Shown piece after piece: positions 34,103 to 40,486 of a stretch of 40,486 nt of DNA (positions are counted from its first letter, which is position 1; each line of letters begins with the position of its first letter). The notes beneath the pieces were generated by a model, which saw nothing but the letters and a program-made list of their open reading frames with translations, was not told the DNA's origin and searched no databases. Both the position numbers and the translations under genes were made by a program. This stretch comes from Thermoplasmatota archaeon (lineage in GTDB: Archaea; Thermoplasmatota; E2; UBA202; JdFR-43), in contig JAPDJP010000001.1 of the NCBI GenBank assembly GCA_029259055.1, positions 1 to 40,486 on the forward strand, given 5' to 3'.

Positions 34103-34282
34103 AATAATATATTATTTGATTTTTTAATTTTGCTCTTGATTTTATTTGGCTCCGTAATAATGTCATTAATAATTTATTATAATTATATCATTTATGTTGC
34201 TATTCTGACAGCAATAAAAGAGTTCAGAAGAGATGACTTCAACCTCTTCATTGATACGATCAACCCAAAGAAAAAAGTAAGC
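34103..34282 (+). pseudogene. Remnant of a polysaccharide flippase (last membrane helix and tail)
   Basis: In frame on the plus strand: a hydrophobic helix (LILLLILFGSVIMSLIIYYNY), then IYVAILTAIKEFRRDDFNLFIDTINPKK. This matches the C-terminal tail of archaeal Wzx-like flippases, which end in a DxxLxLxxxxINPKKM-type motif. The rest of the gene is missing: it begins right at the tRNA-Leu 5' end, and the motif then runs into unrelated sequence. It fits the surface-glycan genes nearby. Inference from pattern only. Confidence 0.45.
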
Positions 34283-34299
34283 ATGTTTGTTTTCATAAT

Positions 34300-34332
34300 T
34301 GTAATACAAAATGTTTATATAAATGTATTACA
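34300..34332. promoter_or_regulatory. Operator of vapBC: 9-bp inverted repeat around the TATA box
   Basis: TGTAATACA (34300-34308) and TGTATTACA (34324-34332) are perfect inverse copies, each nearly palindromic. Between them lies TTTATATA (34314-34321). The VapB ATG is at 34341. A VapB-VapC complex bound to both arms would mask the TATA box, the usual way toxin-antitoxin genes repress themselves. Confidence 0.75.
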
Positions 34333-34340
34333 TTATTACC

Positions 34341-34562
34341 ATGGATGTAGTGAGTTTCAGGCTTCCGAAAGAAATAAAAGAAGAGATGAAGAAAATAGAT
34401 ATTAAGTGGAGTGAGGAAATCAGAAAGTTTATTGAAATGAGGATTAAAAAATATAAAAAGGAGGAGGCTATCAGGAAAATAGATAATATATTGAAAATGT
34501 TGCCTGAAACACCTAAAGGAATGGCATCAAGATATGTGAGGGAGGATCGTGATAGTAATTGA
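34341..34562 (+). CDS. vapB: VapB-type antitoxin
   Basis: 73 residues from ATG 34341 (MDVVSFRLPKEIKEEMKK); the upstream ATG at 34323 is in the operator and is not used. The first ~35 residues are a ribbon-helix-helix DNA-binding segment; the acidic/basic tail (KIDNILKMLPETPKGMASR) would wrap and block the toxin. Overlaps vapC by 14 bp and probably controls its own promoter. Confidence 0.85.
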   Translation: MDVVSFRLPKEIKEEMKKIDIKWSEEIRKFIEMRIKKYKKEEAIRKIDNILKMLPETPKGMASRYVREDRDSN

Positions 34563-34953
34563 TGCTTCTTCACTGGCTAAGTATATTTTGCGGGAGGAAA
34601 ACTGGAAGGATGTAAGAAAATATCTGGAAAATGAGGATGTATTTTCCTTAAATTTGGCTCTTGCGGAAATATCAAATGCTGTATGGAAATATCACGCTTT
34701 ACACAAAAAAATTTCTCGGAAAGAGGCAAAAACTATATTTGAAGCAATTAAAATTCTAAAGGATGTAGTGTTCTTTGAACCCATGGAAAAATATCTGGGA
34801 GAAGCCATGAAGATTTCCATTGAGCGAAAAATCCCGATATATGATTCGCTATACATTTCGCAAGCGATCAACTACGGAAAGATAATTACAAGCGATAAAT
34901 TACAGGCAAAAATTGCAAACAAGATGGACATAAAAGTTGAATACGTTGAGTAG
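34549..34953 (+). CDS. vapC: VapC toxin (PIN-domain RNase)
   Basis: 134 residues, starting with GTG at 34549-34551 after GGGAGG. PIN-domain acidic residues: D5 in VIDASSLAKYIL, E in LAEISNAVWK, D in IYDSLYISQA, and D in IITSDKLQAK. It would cut RNA (often tRNA or rRNA) when free of VapB. Base use is like neighbouring genes. Confidence 0.92.
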   Translation: MIVIDASSLAKYILREENWKDVRKYLENEDVFSLNLALAEISNAVWKYHALHKKISRKEAKTIFEAIKILKDVVFFEPMEKYLGEAMKISIERKIPIYDSLYISQAINYGKIITSDKLQAKIANKMDIKVEYVE

Positions 34954-34963
34954 GAGAAAAAAC

Positions 34964-35163
34964 TCAGACCATCCAAGCAGCAAATTGGAGGGCTTGCTTG
35001 ATGTCTTCTTCTTCTAACTCGGGATAATCTCTCAATATCTCTTTAACTTTTTTACCTCCTGCAATCAATTTAACTATAAGGGATACAGGTATTCTCAATC
35101 CTCTTATGCATGGCTGTCCCCCATTATCTTAGGATTAATGGTAATTCTATCAAATTTTTCCAT
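34964..35163 (-). pseudogene. DUF433 antitoxin, frameshifted
   Basis: From ATG at 35163 the minus strand reads MEKFDRITINPKIMG, then the frame breaks at a run of five G (35118-35122 on the plus strand as C); one more G would give GGQPCIRGLRIPVSL and on to LQFAAWMV with a stop at 34964. The total of 200 bp is not a multiple of three. DUF433 proteins are antitoxins to DUF5615/PIN toxins; no such toxin is adjacent. It may be a real loss or a homopolymer error. Confidence 0.8.
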
Positions 35164-35176
35164 GTTAAAATACGCA

Positions 35177-35751
35177 TCATAATTTAAAATATTTGCTACT
35201 CATTTTAAATAAAAATGAATAATAAGAAAATAAAAGCCATACCATTATGGAAATGGTTGTTGGAAGGATGGCAGTGGCAGCGGAGGCAGAGGGCTTTTCA
35301 TCACCCCAATCCCACCATTTTATTTCAAAAAGTTGCTTCCTTATATGTTCTGGAAAACGCCACTTTAAGTGACAAGCAGGCACACCACCCACAATTTCAT
35401 ACGGTTGTACATCTTTAGTGACGATAGCTCCTGCTCCTATAATCGCACCATCACCTATTTTAACTCCAGATAAAATATTGCCCGTGTTCCAATCCACACA
35501 TCATTACCAACGATAATGGGATCTTTGGAAATAAATCGATGCTTTTCAGACAATAAACTCCTATAGATAAATCCTCCTATTGCTGCTTTACTGGCAGAAT
35601 GGTATCTTGCTTGAAATGTTACATTTCTTGCTATGGAGCAATATCTCCTTATCTTTATATTTCCTATCAACTCATTATTTTTAAATAAGCTACTACCTCT
35701 TGATATAGTTATGTGTCCATTTAAAACACTGTTTTCATCTATTAATATGTG
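35177..35751 (-). pseudogene. Hexapeptide acyltransferase (CatB/LbH type), frameshifted
   Basis: The N-terminal fragment reads LIDENSVLNGHITISRGSSLF...GNIKIRRYCSIARNVTFQARYHS...[12 protein letters not shown] and runs out of frame near 35486. Deleting two bases in ACACGGGC gives [41 protein letters not shown]. The left-handed beta-helix with NDVWIG and GAIVTKDV is that of acetyltransferases for surface sugars. The N-terminus is also missing and the C-terminal end after WWDWGDEK is non-family sequence. It was part of the surface cluster. Confidence 0.8.
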
Positions 35752-35903
35752 TTAACGGAGAAAAATCGCACGTACCGTTCTGGTTCATCTATTTTTTCGA
35801 GCATATCAACAATCACCAAACCATGCAAGCAGACCCATCTTAACCATACAAAACGAATAGAATGGTGCCATACTTAAATTTCATGACCCCACTAATGTAA
35901 AAG
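35752..35903. other. AT-rich stretch with a short orphan reading frame
   Basis: On the minus strand a fragment reads HHSIRFVWLRWVCLHGLVI and then MLEKIDEPERYVRFF before stopping. No family recognised; probably another broken gene. The right part is the promoter of the next gene. Confidence 0.3.
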
Positions 35904-35914
35904 CTATATATAAG
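35904..35914 (+). promoter_or_regulatory. TATA box of the surface-polymer operon
   Basis: CTATATATAAG is centred 26 bp before the GTG at 35935, the classic spacing for a leaderless transcript. Confidence 0.65.
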
Positions 35915-35934
35915 CCATTTTAATTTTCTTTCTT

Positions 35935-36636
35935 GTGAAAGCAGTTATTCTTGCTGCTGGGAGAGGAACAAGAATGCCAGAAATTACTAATGACATGCCG
36001 AAATGTTTAATTAAGATTGGAGGAAAAACCATAATAGAGAGACAAATCGACATATTAAGGGAAGAAGGAGTAAATGATATATATGTAGTCGTTGGGTATA
36101 TGGCAAATAAGGTAATAAAAAAAGTGGGGAATAAAGCAAATTTCATATTTAACGAAGAATATGCATCTACTGATAACATATATTCATTATATTTAGCAAA
36201 AAATTTTGTTAAAGGTAGTGAATTTATTCTACTAAATGGGGATGCAGTTTTCGATAAAAATATAATAAGAGAACTTCTCAAAAGGAAAGGAAAAGATATT
36301 GCACCCATCGATAGCCAATACTATGATTTAGAAGAACTCAAAGTAAAGATAAAAGATGAAACTATTGCAGAAATCCTACCTAAAAATGCCTCAAGAGAGA
36401 TAAGCAATGGCTCCACCATAGGTATTTTTAAGTTTTCATCATTGGGAAGTAAATTATTGTTTGAAGAAATAAAAAAAATTGTTGAACAAGGAATAAAAAA
36501 TAAATGGTTTGAATATGCTTTGAATAAGGTATTGGGGAAAATAAAAATGCACGCGATAGATATTCATGGATGGAAATGGATAGAAATTGATACATTGGAA
36601 GATATCAGAAAGGCCAGAAAATTATTTGGTGAATAA
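35935..36636 (+). CDS. Sugar/polyol-phosphate nucleotidyltransferase
   Basis: 233 residues, start GTG. AVILAAGRGTRMPEITNDMPKCLIKIGGKTIIERQI is the NTP-transferase signature; the NEEYASTDNIYSLYLAK loop resembles CTP-dependent LicC-like (phosphocholine) and inositol-1-phosphate cytidylyltransferases; NGDAVFD carries the metal-binding Asp. Single domain, no left-handed helix tail. The next gene is a glycerol-3-phosphate dehydrogenase with a 1-bp gap, so CTP plus a glycerol- or other polyol phosphate to CDP-alcohol is a reasonable guess, but not proven; bacterial CDP-glycerol makers (TagD) have another fold. Confidence 0.85.
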   Translation: MKAVILAAGRGTRMPEITNDMPKCLIKIGGKTIIERQIDILREEGVNDIYVVVGYMANKVIKKVGNKANFIFNEEYASTDNIYSLYLAKNFVKGSEFILLNGDAVFDKNIIRELLKRKGKDIAPIDSQYYDLEELKVKIKDETIAEILPKNASREISNGSTIGIFKFSSLGSKLLFEEIKKIVEQGIKNKWFEYALNKVLGKIKMHAIDIHGWKWIEIDTLEDIRKARKLFGE

Positions 36637-36637
36637 A

Positions 36638-37666
36638 ATGAAAATAGGAATAATAGGAACAGGAATGTTCGGGTTCGCTATTTCAAGATATTTAGGAAGA
36701 AAGTACTTAAGTGGAGAAACTGTTTCTATAGTAGCCTACGATATAAATAAGAAATTGATCGAACATCTAAAGAAAACTAGGGAGCATTTATATCATTTTA
36801 AAGGCAAAAAATTACCCAAAAATGTTTTAGTTACCAATAATAAAATAGAGGCGGTAAGAGATGCGGATATAATTATCTTGGCTGTTGTATCTCAGGCTAT
36901 CAGGGAAGTAATAAAAGAAATAAAAGATTACTTAAAAAATGGTGTTGTAATTGTTAATACTGCCAAAGCATTAGAGATTGAGACAGGAAAAACATTTTCG
37001 GAGGTTATTACAGAAGAAATGAAAAACCAAGGCTTAAATTTTGTTGTTGCAAAACTATCTGGTGGAATGTTTGCAGAGGATCTGGTTAACGATGCACCAT
37101 TAGGTGCGGATATAGCTTGTGAAGATAAAGACATTCTTAGAAAGTTACAAAAAATATTTCATAGCAGCACACTTCGAGTTTATGCTAATACAGATTTAAT
37201 AGGAGTGGAGTATGCCGGTGCTTTCAAAAATGTTATTGCTATTTTAGCAGGTATAATAAATGGCTTAGGTTTGCCATATGGAAGCGAAACCCATATGATT
37301 TCGAGAGCCGCCAAAGAAGCAAAAGAAATTGCAGTTGCTTTAGGAGCTAAGCCCTATACCTTCTCAATGGAGAGTCAATGCTGGGGAAATGATTTATGGA
37401 TGAGTTGCACCGGTAAATCAAGAAATAGAGAATTTGGGAGATTGATTGGAAGTGGATCTTCTCCAAAGGAGGCATTAAGGGAAATGGAAAAGAAACATAA
37501 ACTTGTAGAGGGATATTATACTACTGGGGTTATACCGATGCTTTGTGAAAAAACAGGAGTTAGAGCCCCTATTCTAAATGAAGTATATAAAATAGTTTAT
37601 GAAGAAAAAAATCCATTGGAATCTATAAAAGATATAATGAATAGAGAAGTGGAAAACATTATATAA
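36638..37666 (+). CDS. gpsA: NAD(P)-dependent glycerol-3-phosphate dehydrogenase (GpsA type)
   Basis: 342 residues from ATG 36638 (MKIGIIGTGMFGFAISRYL). The Rossmann GxGxFG motif, SGGMFAEDL substrate loop, and catalytic lysine in EYAGAFKNVIAILAGIINGLGL are present; GKSRNREFGRLIGSG is typical of GpsA (SRNR). Reduces dihydroxyacetone phosphate to sn-glycerol-3-phosphate. Archaeal membrane lipids use the opposite G1P enantiomer made by another enzyme, so G3P here likely feeds the polymer cassette. It directly follows the nucleotidyltransferase. Confidence 0.9.
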   Translation: MKIGIIGTGMFGFAISRYLGRKYLSGETVSIVAYDINKKLIEHLKKTREHLYHFKGKKLPKNVLVTNNKIEAVRDADIIILAVVSQAIREVIKEIKDYLKNGVVIVNTAKALEIETGKTFSEVITEEMKNQGLNFVVAKLSGGMFAEDLVNDAPLGADIACEDKDILRKLQKIFHSSTLRVYANTDLIGVEYAGAFKNVIAILAGIINGLGLPYGSETHMISRAAKEAKEIAVALGAKPYTFSMESQCWGNDLWMSCTGKSRNREFGRLIGSGSSPKEALREMEKKHKLVEGYYTTGVIPMLCEKTGVRAPILNEVYKIVYEEKNPLESIKDIMNREVENII

Positions 37667-37711
37667 CGATATGCAAAAATTTTTTATTTCTTCCCTCTAT
37701 TAACTAAAACA

Positions 37712-38566
37712 ATGAGTGATATAGAGATGATTATACATGTAGGTTTTCCGAAAACCGCCACAACTTTTCTACAGAAAAACGTTTTCCCCTATTTGGAACT
37801 CAATTATATCGGAAAAAATTATGTACCACTTGCAGGAATTATTGATGAAAGATGGAAAATATTAAAAGAATTAAAAGATTTATCTAAAGACATTTCTTCC
37901 ACTTATAAGAAGCTAGAAAAATTCATAGATAGAGATAATATTAATCTTATTTCAGAAGAGGAGTTTTCTACTGGGCATTTTCTAATTGGCAATGAAAATG
38001 ATGGGTTGCTTATATCTAAGCGACTGCATAAATTATTCCCAAATGCAAAAATAATTGTCGGAGTAAGAGAATTAAAAGATCTTGTAATTTCTTTATATAG
38101 AGAATACATACTTGAGGGGGGGGTTCATGATTTTAAACATTTCCTGTATAATATACTTGTTATAGAAAAATATAATTACAAGAGATATATGGAAACACTT
38201 CAAAATTTGTTTGGCTCAGAGAATATATTTATATTCAAATTTGAAGATTTCAAGAGAGATAACAAAAAAGTTATAAAAGAAATGTGCGATTTTATTGGTG
38301 TTAGATGCCCAAATTTTAAGAGTAAAATAATAAGAAAGGGCTATGGCAAAAAACAAATAGAAATTGCAAAATTTCTTAATAAACTTTTTAAGAATCGATT
38401 AAATCCGAATGGACTAATTCCTCTTAATTATGGAACCTTTTTTCCGCCAAAGCTTTTATTAAATAATAGATTCTCCTATAGATTGAATTATGAAAGAAAA
38501 GTTTTATCTATGGAAGAACTCGATATCTTAAACAAATTCCTCGAAGAAAAAAATTTGGGTGAATGA
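37712..38566 (+). CDS. PAPS-dependent sulfotransferase-like protein
   Basis: 284 residues. The 5'-phosphosulfate loop IIHVGFPKTATTFLQ (~8-21) and the later 3'-phosphate region with RELKDLVISLYREY and YNYKRYMETLQNLFG...FKFEDFKRDNKKVIKEMCDFIG are those of PAPS sulfotransferases. It would add sulfate to a glycan or polymer. Overlaps the next gene by 8 bp. A sulfatase lies at the end of the window. Confidence 0.85.
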   Translation: MSDIEMIIHVGFPKTATTFLQKNVFPYLELNYIGKNYVPLAGIIDERWKILKELKDLSKDISSTYKKLEKFIDRDNINLISEEEFSTGHFLIGNENDGLLISKRLHKLFPNAKIIVGVRELKDLVISLYREYILEGGVHDFKHFLYNILVIEKYNYKRYMETLQNLFGSENIFIFKFEDFKRDNKKVIKEMCDFIGVRCPNFKSKIIRKGYGKKQIEIAKFLNKLFKNRLNPNGLIPLNYGTFFPPKLLLNNRFSYRLNYERKVLSMEELDILNKFLEEKNLGE

Positions 38567-39722
38567 GATGATAGTATTTTTTTCTCGCAATTTGCACGAA
38601 TATCATTACATTTTACCAGTCATAAAAAAAACAGGAGGAGTTCTTGTAACCCCCTCCACAGATATCATGAGATTGGCAGAAGAGAATAATATAAAATGTA
38701 AGCTAGGAGATATCTCTACAATAAGAAATTTTAAAAACGCCATCATAGTTGTAGCCTCTCATTATCTTCAATTACCTAGAAATGCTAAGAAAGTTCAGTT
38801 ATTTCATGGTGTTGCTGAAAAATTTTATACTTATACAAAATCCAACTTTAAAGATGCAAACAGCATTTTATATTGGATAAATTATACTATCTTTTTGCTT
38901 CCTCCTCCTCTAAGTAAATTAAGTATATTCCATGATAATCCTTATACACCTATCAGAAAGTTGAATTTAGAAAGGTTTATTAAAGATAGATATGATTTGT
39001 TATGCATCCCCGGACCATATGCTGAGAAAAAATTAAAAGAGAAACAAATACTCAGAGAAGATAATTGGGCTAAGATCGGTTTTCCTCGATTTGATGATAT
39101 TGTAAATAAAAAAATCAATAAGGAAAAATTAATGGAAAAATTCAATATTTCGAAAGATAAAAAAACCATACTGTATGCTCCAACTTGGTCTAGCCGAGGA
39201 CATTTATGTTTAAGTTCTCTTCCATATATGGGGCTGGATATTTTGAAAATGGCGATAGACAGAGGATATAATGTAATTTTTCGTCCTCACTCACTTATTT
39301 TAAAATATAATCAGTTTCCTAAAATCATCAAAAAGATAAAAAACATGGAAAAAGAATTTGAAAATATCCATTTTGCGGATTCAAAAATAGATATATTGCA
39401 ATACATGCTCGTATCTGATTTATTAATAACTGATTATTCAAGTGTAGGAATAGAATATCTATTTTTTGATAAACCCATCATATATATAAGACATTTAGGG
39501 GACAAATACAAAGGTGGACAAGCAGAAAGATTGGTTGAAAAGGCAGGTGAAACAGTTAAGGATAAAAAAGAACTTGAACAAAAGATGGATGAGATTATAG
39601 CAAAGCCTAATGCCAAAAAGAGCTATCGAAATAAACTAAGAGATTTATTTTTTTATAAAATTGATGGAAGAGCATCTGAGAGAGCAAGAGATGCAATTAT
39701 CTCATTATTAAATGAGAAATAA
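38559..39722 (+). CDS. CDP-glycerol glycerophosphotransferase-like protein (TagB/TagF type)
   Basis: 387 residues. GT-B-like fold with FHGVAEKFYTY (~84-94), KTILYAPTWSSRG (the APTW motif), FRPHSL and the C-terminal SDLLITDYSSVGIEYLFFDKPIIY, all of the Glyphos_transf family (PF04464). Members move glycerol- or ribitol-phosphate from a CDP-alcohol to a growing chain. Needs CDP-glycerol, which the two upstream enzymes could supply. It ends with a convergent sulfatase gene. Confidence 0.88.
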   Translation: MNEMIVFFSRNLHEYHYILPVIKKTGGVLVTPSTDIMRLAEENNIKCKLGDISTIRNFKNAIIVVASHYLQLPRNAKKVQLFHGVAEKFYTYTKSNFKDANSILYWINYTIFLLPPPLSKLSIFHDNPYTPIRKLNLERFIKDRYDLLCIPGPYAEKKLKEKQILREDNWAKIGFPRFDDIVNKKINKEKLMEKFNISKDKKTILYAPTWSSRGHLCLSSLPYMGLDILKMAIDRGYNVIFRPHSLILKYNQFPKIIKKIKNMEKEFENIHFADSKIDILQYMLVSDLLITDYSSVGIEYLFFDKPIIYIRHLGDKYKGGQAERLVEKAGETVKDKKELEQKMDEIIAKPNAKKSYRNKLRDLFFYKIDGRASERARDAIISLLNEK

Positions 39723-39729
39723 AATTAGT

Positions 39730-40486
39730 TTAATCTCTCATTCTTCTCATCGCCTTCCTTATTTTTTCTTTCTGGAGCCATGTCATCCTCCTTTTCCTTT
39801 CTTCTTCCAGCATTTCTACATGATTATTTATTATTTTCTCAAACTCCCTGCATTTTTCCTTATGTTCTTCTCTCTCGTAAAGATTTTGCTGCTCTTTAGG
39901 ATCATCTCTTAGATTATATAACTCTTTTTTATCTCCAGATATTATCAATTTCCATTCACTATCTCTATAGGCGGTTATTCTCTCGCCTTTCCACGCTTCT
40001 GCTATTATATACTCTTCTGTCATCTCAAAAACATTTTTTCCTTGCATCCATTCATTTCCCTGCAAACCAAGAAAATGAAAAATTGTGGGAACTAGGTGGA
40101 GGAGGGATACGGGCTTCTCCATCCTGCTGCCCCCCACATCTTTACCATAAAAAATTAGAGGAATGTGAAGTAACTCATCGTATAATTTTTCCTCGTGCCC
40201 CAATCCTCCATGCTCCCTGAATTCTTCTCCATGGTCCGCTGTTATGACAAAAAGAGTTTCTGGAAAATTCTTCTCTATCTTTCTTATAAGGCTCTGGAGC
40301 ACCCAATCAACATATCTTATACAACCATCATATAAATTGATATAATCTGGCAATTCCTCATCTTTGATTTTTTTTCTCATTTCAACATCATCTATTTTTT
40401 TCCCCATCCATATTTTTTTTATATGACTATATTTTCTCAATCCCAACTCTTCCAAAAATTTATTAGGAGGTACATAGGGCATATGA
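39730..40486 (-). CDS. Sulfatase/alkaline-phosphatase superfamily protein (partial, N-terminus outside window)
   Basis: About 251 residues of the C-terminal part are present; an HMPYVPP motif right at the window edge, LFVITADHGEEFREHGGLGHEEKLYDELLHIPLIFYG, and LYNLRDDPKEQQNLYE are typical of type I sulfatases. The formylglycine Cys (CxPxR) would lie upstream, out of view, so sulfatase activity is not proven. Tail ends in basic residues. It faces the sulfotransferase operon. Confidence 0.88.
   Translation of the reverse strand, partial: HMPYVPPNKFLEELGLRKYSHIKKIWMGKKIDDVEMRKKIKDEELPDYINLYDGCIRYVDWVLQSLIRKIEKNFPETLFVITADHGEEFREHGGLGHEEKLYDELLHIPLIFYGKDVGGSRMEKPVSLLHLVPTIFHFLGLQGNEWMQGKNVFEMTEEYIIAEAWKGERITAYRDSEWKLIISGDKKELYNLRDDPKEQQNLYEREEHKEKCREFEKIINNHVEMLEEERKRRMTWLQKEKIRKAMRRMRD

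Noticed and set aside
34085-34405. A 106-residue plus-strand ORF as an intact membrane protein.
   Set aside because: It begins inside tRNA-Leu and runs through the vapBC operator into vapB; only the middle is flippase-like.
36587-36637. A longer GpsA start inside the nucleotidyltransferase gene.
   Set aside because: The GxGxFG fold starts right after ATG 36638; the extra residues are a shadow of the upstream frame.

Overview
The window looks like a piece of an AT-rich archaeal chromosome, probably euryarchaeal and possibly Thermoplasmatota-like. The archaeal markers are a PCNA sliding clamp, ribosomal protein S8e, SRP19, a tRNA-type RNase Z, a tRNA-Leu and a G-1-containing tRNA-His without encoded CCA, a C/D box guide RNA with a closing stem, and TATA boxes about 25 bp before leaderless or nearly leaderless starts. 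Several metabolic genes are of bacterial type (GpmI-type phosphoglycerate mutase, folP, OPT transporter, glycerophosphotransferase). The exact lineage is inference.

Positions 1-9398 are one uninterrupted minus-strand frame, more than 3,130 codons, whose 3' end is outside the window. It encodes a giant secreted protein of carboxypeptidase-regulatory-like, PKD, CARDB-like and right-handed beta-helix (NosD/CASH) domains with recent internal DNA duplications. Then come gpmI, tRNA-His and a ROK kinase in tandem (minus); a secreted CPYC thioredoxin-fold protein, GcvH, an OPT transporter and a PqqD-like protein (plus); and a second NosD-like protein whose end runs antisense into the PqqD gene. The core housekeeping part (17.0-24.4 kb) holds rnz, an AhpD-like protein, a nitroreductase, PCNA, a secreted metallophosphoesterase, a C/D box sRNA and a UbiA-folP-MGMT-like operon. 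A DUF4430-like exported protein and an ECF-S-like membrane protein (24.5-25.9 kb) may be an uptake pair.

From 27 kb on there are mobile and accessory genes. A GT22-type mannosyltransferase gene has an IS1111-type IS110-family element inserted at its last codons. The element ends, the core dinucleotide TG, symmetric subterminal 12-bp inverted repeats and a structured 3' RNA can all be read directly. Both sides of the RNA's first loop match the two flanks of this very insertion, which is what a bridge RNA target loop should do, and removing the element restores a clean GT22 stop codon. Behind it lie S8e and SRP19, a serine recombinase, two methyltransferases, a transglutaminase-like lipoprotein, a 28-residue very basic ribosomal-type protein that touches tRNA-Leu, a flippase-gene remnant, a vapBC pair with an operator around its TATA box, and two frameshifted pseudogenes (DUF433 antitoxin, hexapeptide acyltransferase).

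The last 4.5 kb is a surface-polymer cassette: a sugar/polyol-phosphate nucleotidyltransferase, a GpsA-type glycerol-3-phosphate dehydrogenase, a PAPS-type sulfotransferase and a CDP-glycerol glycerophosphotransferase-like enzyme, facing a sulfatase cut by the window edge. Together they suggest a sulfated, teichoic-acid-like glycerol-phosphate decoration in an archaeon. The giant beta-helix protein, GT22, flippase remnant and this cassette make cell-surface biology the main theme of the accessory genes.
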